64,000 nt of DNA, taken from positions 11,656,001 to 11,720,000 of the forward strand of contig JAMPIQ010000001.1 in NCBI GenBank assembly GCA_024699855.1, in the 5' to 3' direction. This stretch comes from Aphelenchoides besseyi. Its lineage: Eukaryota > Nematoda > Chromadorea > Rhabditida > Aphelenchoididae. Positions 59,422 to 64,000 of the stretch are shown piece after piece. Every line of letters begins with the position of its first letter. The first letter of the stretch is position 1. The notes under the pieces were generated by a model. It made no database searches. It saw only the letters and a list, made by a program, of their open reading frames with translations, and was not told where the DNA came from. The position numbers and the translations under genes are program-made.

Positions 59422-60338
59422 ATGATTCGAAGTTCGCTGTTTGTCGCGCTCACCGTCACATTGTTCGTTTGGGCAAATGCGGCAGATGAGAAGAAGACCA
59501 ACATCAACGCGATTTTCGAGAATCCTTTGGCCAACGGTTATGGTGATGACATCAATTGGGTTAAATGGGAAGACGCAATTGAAACTGCGTTGGACCTTAA
59601 GAAGCCAATTTTCCTCTTGATTCACAAGAACTGGTGTCATGCCTGCAAAAGCAAGTGGTATATGTTCGAGATAACAAACTCATGGTGGCAATTTAGCGTT
59701 GAAGAAATCGATGCAACAATCACATGCTCGTAAAGCGTTCAAGAAACTGTCCGAGTACTTTGTTATGGTCAACACACCAGGTAATTTTTAGACGACATGT
59801 CTCTTAACACCGATCAATTCTATGAACATTCGTCTAACATGTGAAGATATAGATTATCTATTAGATTACTGCTACTGCTGTTATGTATTGAGTTTTAGAT
59901 GATGAAGAACCATACGAAGAGGAATATCGACCAGATGGAAAGTATATTCCACGACTTTTGTTCCTTGACATGAACGGCGATCACTTGGTTGATATCAAAA
60001 ACAAAAAAGCAGAATACAAAAATTACGGTTAGTGTTATGTTCACTTCAATCAATGTGTATACCTTTTAGCTTACTACTACTCAACACCAGCCGACATTCT
60101 TAACTCAATGAAAGATGTCTTGAGATACTTTGACATTGAGGTTCCTGAGATCAAACGAGGTGATAGTTTAAAGCCCAAGAAACCAGCGCGTAAAGAATCC
60201 GATGGTCCAGAACCTCCGAAGAAACAAAAAGATGAGAAGAAAGTAGAAGAACCTAAGACGGAACAAAAACCAAAAACTGATGCGAAATCTGCAAAAGAGG
60301 AAAAGCCGACGAAAGAAGAGAAGAAGTCTGAATTGTAG
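59422..60338 (+). CDS. TXNDC12: TXNDC12/ERp19-like ER thioredoxin-fold protein
   Basis: An ER oxidoreductase. The start lies directly after TTTCAG. Signal peptide MIRSSLFVALTVTLFVWANA, then GYGDDINWVKWEDAIETALD and KPIFLLIHKNWCHACK. The active site is WCHAC, a CxxC site where the family usually has WCGAC. The next intron (59651-59696) has a GC donor (gcaagt) and a normal TTTAG acceptor, which restores the frame to LKKSMQQSHARKAFKKLSEY. It continues FVMVNTPDDEEPYEEEYRPD, GKYIPRLLFLDMNGDHLVD and DVLRYFDIEVPEIKRG. The C-terminal extension (about 50 Lys/Glu/Pro residues) ends KSEL, a KDEL-type ER retrieval signal. AATAAA at 60386-60391. Confidence 0.88.
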
Positions 60339-60463
60339 TCCCGTTCACTTGTTTATAAAAATTCTTGTGTTTATTTGTTAGAATCAATAAAAAGTTTTAG
60401 ATACAAAAAGTTGGAATGAAAAGACTTTTGGTGTGGATTCTGTTTAGATTAATTGGCAGTTCG

Positions 60464-62183
60464 TTAATGTGCAGCAAAAGCCACATGTTTGGCTAATGGA
60501 CGACGGCAACGTCTACAGCGTTTCACATCGCAAGTTCCTGTTGTCAAACCACTTCCTCCAGTTGTTGGATGAATTGCTTTGTGTTTTCGAGCGTCATATT
60601 CTTGTAATACACGATATCGTCCTTCAAAACATTTGAACTTTGTTTGACGACGCAAACTTACTGTCATTTCTTGTGTGAGCTTCAACCCATTTATCCCAAA
60701 CCGATTCAAGAGCTTCTCTCTGCCGTCTCGCCGCCTCGGGAATCGTTAATTCATTGGATTTTCCTTCATCCAACTAAAATCGTTTTGTTTCAACCTTTTC
60801 ATTTTCCCTTCAACTCACTTTTCCACGAATCGCATCGTGTTGACGATGTCGCATCAGATGTGTGGCTTCGCGTTGTTGTCGGTACTTTTCTTCAAAATCT
60901 GCCAAACGTTCGACGTTTTGTCTGAAAACCGAATCCCTATAAGCTATGTGGTTTTGGTCGTACCGTAGATGTTCATTTCTTCGCAACTGATCAGCAATGT
61001 GCTTTCTGTCACGATCCATTTTCACCTGCCCGAACATGTCACGATTTTCCCACCATTCAACTCGATTGTCTTCCTCTCGTTTCTGCTTCGCTCTCATTGC
61101 TGCTTGCATCCGATTGAATTCTGCGTCTTTTGCAGCGTTCATTTGTGCTAACTCCCGTTCTCTTTCCTTCTCGTCCATCTCTGGTCGTGCATCAATACTT
61201 ACTTCAAGATCATTTGCTTCTATTTCGGCTAAACGACGTCGTGATGCCATTTCTTCGGTTTCCAAACGATTACGTTCCCGCTGTGCCATCATCTTTTCTT
61301 CTTTCTCGTCCGGTCGATTCGCAAACGGCGGGAGCACAGTCATCTATTAATCGAATTAGAATCCGATCTGGTTTCCCAAACTCACTGGTTCTTTCATGGC
61401 AAATCGATCTCGTTGAATTTGTTCGTAGTTTATTTCATCCACGTGTTCTCTCAGTTTAAAACGCAATCTATCGCTCTAAATCTTTTGATCGTAATCGTAA
61501 GTTAATTGGGTTTACATCCTGCTGTTCGACCAACGACTTCGTTCGATTGACCGCTGCATCGTGAGCACTGGGATCGTGTGCGTGACATAATTCTGCCTAA
61601 AATTCGATTTGAACTGATTGAAAATAAGATAATCTAACCTGACATTCCGAACACAATTCATCGTCATAAGCAACGGACTTGAGTTGATTCAAATCAATTC
61701 GATCCAAATGACGTGCTAACTCTTGTTTCGGATCGTCAGGATCTTTTAGATCATTCAATGGTGCAAAGAGTGGTGGATCAAAAGTGGACCGTTGATGCAT
61801 TTGAGTGTCACCACGAAGCGCGTATCCTCGTTGCACAGCTAACGGCGAATCGACGGGACCGAAATTCAGATCGTCCAATTCTGGCGGCAGCGCTGGACGA
61901 TCGAAACTAATCAGCTCCTGCGTTGTCAGCGGACCACTCATTGGACGATGATCCGGACTTAGCAGACTCGTAGCGCCGGGAAAATGTCTATGATCGTCGA
62001 AAGGGATATTAGCGTGAACTTTAACACGAGGTGAGTTTATAGAGAAATGACGAATTTCTTCTAAACTGCGAATTCGATGTCAACATCTTCGAGTCTTTTC
62101 GATTACTCACCTTTAATTACAGGCTCTTCGTCTCGCACTTTGTTTCCCATGCGATCGTAGAAATAGACTTTTCCATATCGCAT
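60464..62183 (-). CDS. Long coiled-coil protein with C-terminal Cys motif, unrecognised
   Basis: Seven or so exons join to about 450 residues. Start MRYGKVYFYDRMGNKVRDEE, an acidic Pro-rich part (SFDRPALPPELDDLNFGPVD), a CxxC pair in YDDELCSECQ, then an arginine- and glutamate-rich coiled coil (RNRLETEEMASRRRLAEIEA, FNRMQAAMRAKQKREEDNRV, DRKHIADQLRRNEHLRYDQN). It ends DVKRCRRCRRPLAKHVAFAAH, with closely spaced cysteines that could bind zinc. The pattern resembles cytoskeletal or basal-body proteins but I cannot name a family. The final exon requires an intron of about 60 nt ending attacaag, because read-through meets a TGA. Stop 60464-60466. Confidence 0.65.
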
Positions 62184-62779
62184 TTGTCAAGCACGATAAA
62201 CGTTTCGAGTTCAACAACCCCGGGGTTTTCCGGTCCAAGCTACAGACTTAGAAACAAGCTCAAGAAGCCAAGCAAAAAGCACGTAGAAATTTCGGTTTTT
62301 GCTTGATTTAACTTTCTAACTTCCGTTTTCCTTCGAACTACAAACGTTTTTTACTTTCATTTTAAACGTCGATTACGATTGCGGACATAAATTTATTACG
62401 TAAAGTTGCTTTGTTGTGCATTGAACCAAAAGCTTCGTCTCAAAGCTCGACACACTTCTTTCCAGTTCGTGAACTTTGACATGTTTTCCTCAAAAGCTGA
62501 TCCTGCGACACGAACTAGGCTTTAGACAACTAACATATGATTAACACTGAGGTCACATTACTAATGACAGGTTAGTGCCCGAGAAAGCTGATCGAACTTT
62601 AAATTTTATCATTATACGAATAGTCGCTGTTTCTGTACACAAAGTACAGGAGTCTAATCATGGTCTAGCAAATTCAATTCAATAAAAAAATGGAACAAAA
62701 GTACGACAGAATGTGAAATCGACTTGGATTTTATGTCATTTATGTGAAGTTTATCGTTCCGCAGTTTGTCCGCTTGTAT
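62184..62779. other. Intergenic region
   Basis: About 600 bases of AT-rich DNA between two minus-strand genes. It holds the upstream region of the coiled-coil gene and the 3' UTR of the FLP precursor. No other gene is seen. Confidence 0.4.
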
Positions 62780-63136
62780 TCAACCAAAACGCAGTTGCGA
62801 AGAATAGCTTTTGCTTGCTCTTTTGCCGAATCTCAACGATGATGCGTAGTTTCTGTTGGCACGTTTTTGAAGTTGTGAATCGTAGTCAAATGGTTCCAAC
62901 TGCAAACAAACATCGTTAATGGTTGGCTGGACAAATCAAGCAATTTTCTTAAACCATTGAAGCAAATTCATTCGAACGGAAGTCTTTAGGTTCAAATGAT
63001 TGTCAGAAGGTTCAATGGTCCATTTGAAAATCGATGACAAATTTCCATACCTCGGCGCTCGCATACGAAGCCAAGCGATTGAAGGGTCGGGCGAAAACGT
63101 AGTAGTCATCGACATCGGCGGAAGGCTCGGCAACAG
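62780..63136 (-). CDS. FMRFamide-like peptide (FLP) precursor, 5' end missing
   Basis: Two exons are visible: 63136-63051 (VAEPSADVDDYYVFARPFNR, LASYASAE), then gtatggaa...tttgcag and 62899-62780. Exon 2 reads LEPFDYDSQLQ K-R ANRNYASSLRFG K-R ASKSYSSQLRFG stop. Each peptide ends LRF followed by Gly, the amide donor, so the products would be ANRNYASSLRF-NH2 and ASKSYSSQLRF-NH2. FLPs are neuropeptides released from dense-core vesicles and acting on G-protein-coupled receptors. The signal-peptide exon was not found up to 64000 and may lie beyond the window or be small. No single open frame covers the gene, so it is easily missed. Stop 62780-62782. Confidence 0.85.
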
Positions 63137-64000
63137 CTAAAATGAATGCGTTTAGTCTTCAACTAAGTGGACAAACTGTCAAGAGAAAAATTGACGTTTA
63201 AATGGAAATTAAGGTTTAGAAGTCCCCCTCTCCTCACAGATGTGTCAATGGAAATTTAAATTGACAAAATTGAAACTACAGAAAACTCATTCGAAACGTT
63301 TCGCTCATCGGCTTCTTGTTTACGTCATTTAGAAGATTTAGAGTTCCGTGAAATACGATCCCCCTTATTTTTGCTCGATTCTACGAGTCTTGGACATGAA
63401 GATAATCTCACAAAACCAAAACACTACTCATAAGCGATTAACAACTCGTGATTACGAAGACGTGGATTTGCTTTTATTATGCAAAAACGTAAAACCCATG
63501 GGACTCTTTCGATTCGAAATGTGTTACACAATTAGTTGGTCTCGTGTTCCAACATAATCGTGGGAGCGAGTTGGCGTCGAAAATAAGAAGTTTCAGAAGT
63601 TGAATACATAATTGAAACTTGGTCTTAACAATCAAACAAAACATCGGTATAACCATGTGCCTGTGAATATAATTGTTTCCAGTATACTTTCGGTTATTCT
63701 AAAAGTTCATTGAACGAACTTCTGACGCCACCCGATTGTTTAGTGTCAATCGCGTGACCTTTTCAAAAGCATGTGTGGTATCTATACGAATTGTGGTTAA
63801 CGTCACAATTTCTATTCATAATTTTAAATTAAGACTCGACAAAATAACGTCACTATTCACATTCGGTTGGCAACTAGCTAAGTATGTACGGAATCTTGAT
63901 CTCCATGATGCGAAGTCAGTTAAGAGCTCCATCAATCTGGGAAATCACGAGAAAACAGATGTTTAAAAGTAATTGAGTAGTGTATAGTGCAAACATAGAA
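63137..64000. other. Region upstream of the FLP exons
   Basis: About 860 bases, AT-rich. It probably contains a long first intron or the promoter of the FLP gene. Short open frames here lack signal peptides or motifs. Confidence 0.35.

Noticed and set aside
1..64000. tRNA, rRNA, CRISPR array or spliced-leader RNA genes
   Set aside because: Scanning by eye for tRNA B-box-like sequences, tandem spaced repeats and spliced-leader sequence gave nothing convincing.

Overview
This 64 kb window is eukaryotic nuclear DNA, and the gene content and structure point to a nematode. Most introns are tiny (about 40-60 nt, GT...TTAG or TTTCAG). Many start codons sit just behind a pyrimidine-rich AG that looks like a trans-splice acceptor. 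Same-strand genes are packed at operon-like spacing. Families include an FMRFamide-like peptide (FLP) precursor, an EGF+DOMON secreted protein, and a PAN+thrombospondin-repeat protein. I cannot name the species. Almost every gene had to be joined by eye across introns, so spans are start-to-stop and individual splice sites are inferences.

Layout. 258-2565 (+) malic enzyme. 2954-3537 (+) small secreted peptide precursor. 4496-9197 (+) PAN + about 11 TSP1 modules, secreted. 9386-10651 (-) beta-1,3-galactosyltransferase-type enzyme. 11173-14296 (-) BTB-BACK-Kelch protein resembling IVNS1ABP. 15566-16090 (-) incomplete LAMP/UNC-46-like luminal domain. 17061-18949 (-) membrane-anchored cathepsin B-like protease. 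21123-23141 (+) divergent PP1 phosphatase. 23392-25725 (+) secreted MAM-like/mucin-like protein. 25895-26757 (+) coiled-coil protein. 26938-28495 (-) Otx-type K50 homeobox. 30985-32838 (-) EGF/DOMON protein. 35589-36674 (+) PRL phosphatase, followed by a small unknown gene (36911-37270) and CHIP/STUB1 (37627-38689). 39021-39408 (-) CDK2AP1/DOC-1, divergent from 39620-39955 (+) ATOX1. 40138-42147 (-) UTP25, divergent from an unknown gene at 42382-43838 (+). 44581-45981 (-) transaldolase, head-to-head with a broken ABCE1 copy (46092-46859, +). 46994-47660 (-) single-pass membrane protein. 49391-49920 (-) and 53041-53409 (-) peptide-precursor-like genes. 54216-58729 (+) three-gene operon-like block ALG2 - FARSB - TMCO1. 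59422-60338 (+) TXNDC12-like ER thioredoxin. 60464-62183 (-) coiled-coil protein. 62780-63136 (-) 3' part of an FLP precursor.

The main theme is a mix of housekeeping genes (ER glycosylation and folding, translation, rRNA processing, pentose phosphate pathway, copper delivery) with neuronal or secretory genes. Four candidate peptide precursors lie in one 64 kb stretch, together with a homeobox gene of the class that patterns sensory neurons in worms. The items most worth a second look are the peptide precursors (C-x6-C allatostatin-C-like, YYGAR-amide, FRYLPSR-amide, LRF-amide), the degenerate ABCE1 copy, the membrane-anchored cathepsin B without a recognisable occluding-loop His pair, and the operon block.
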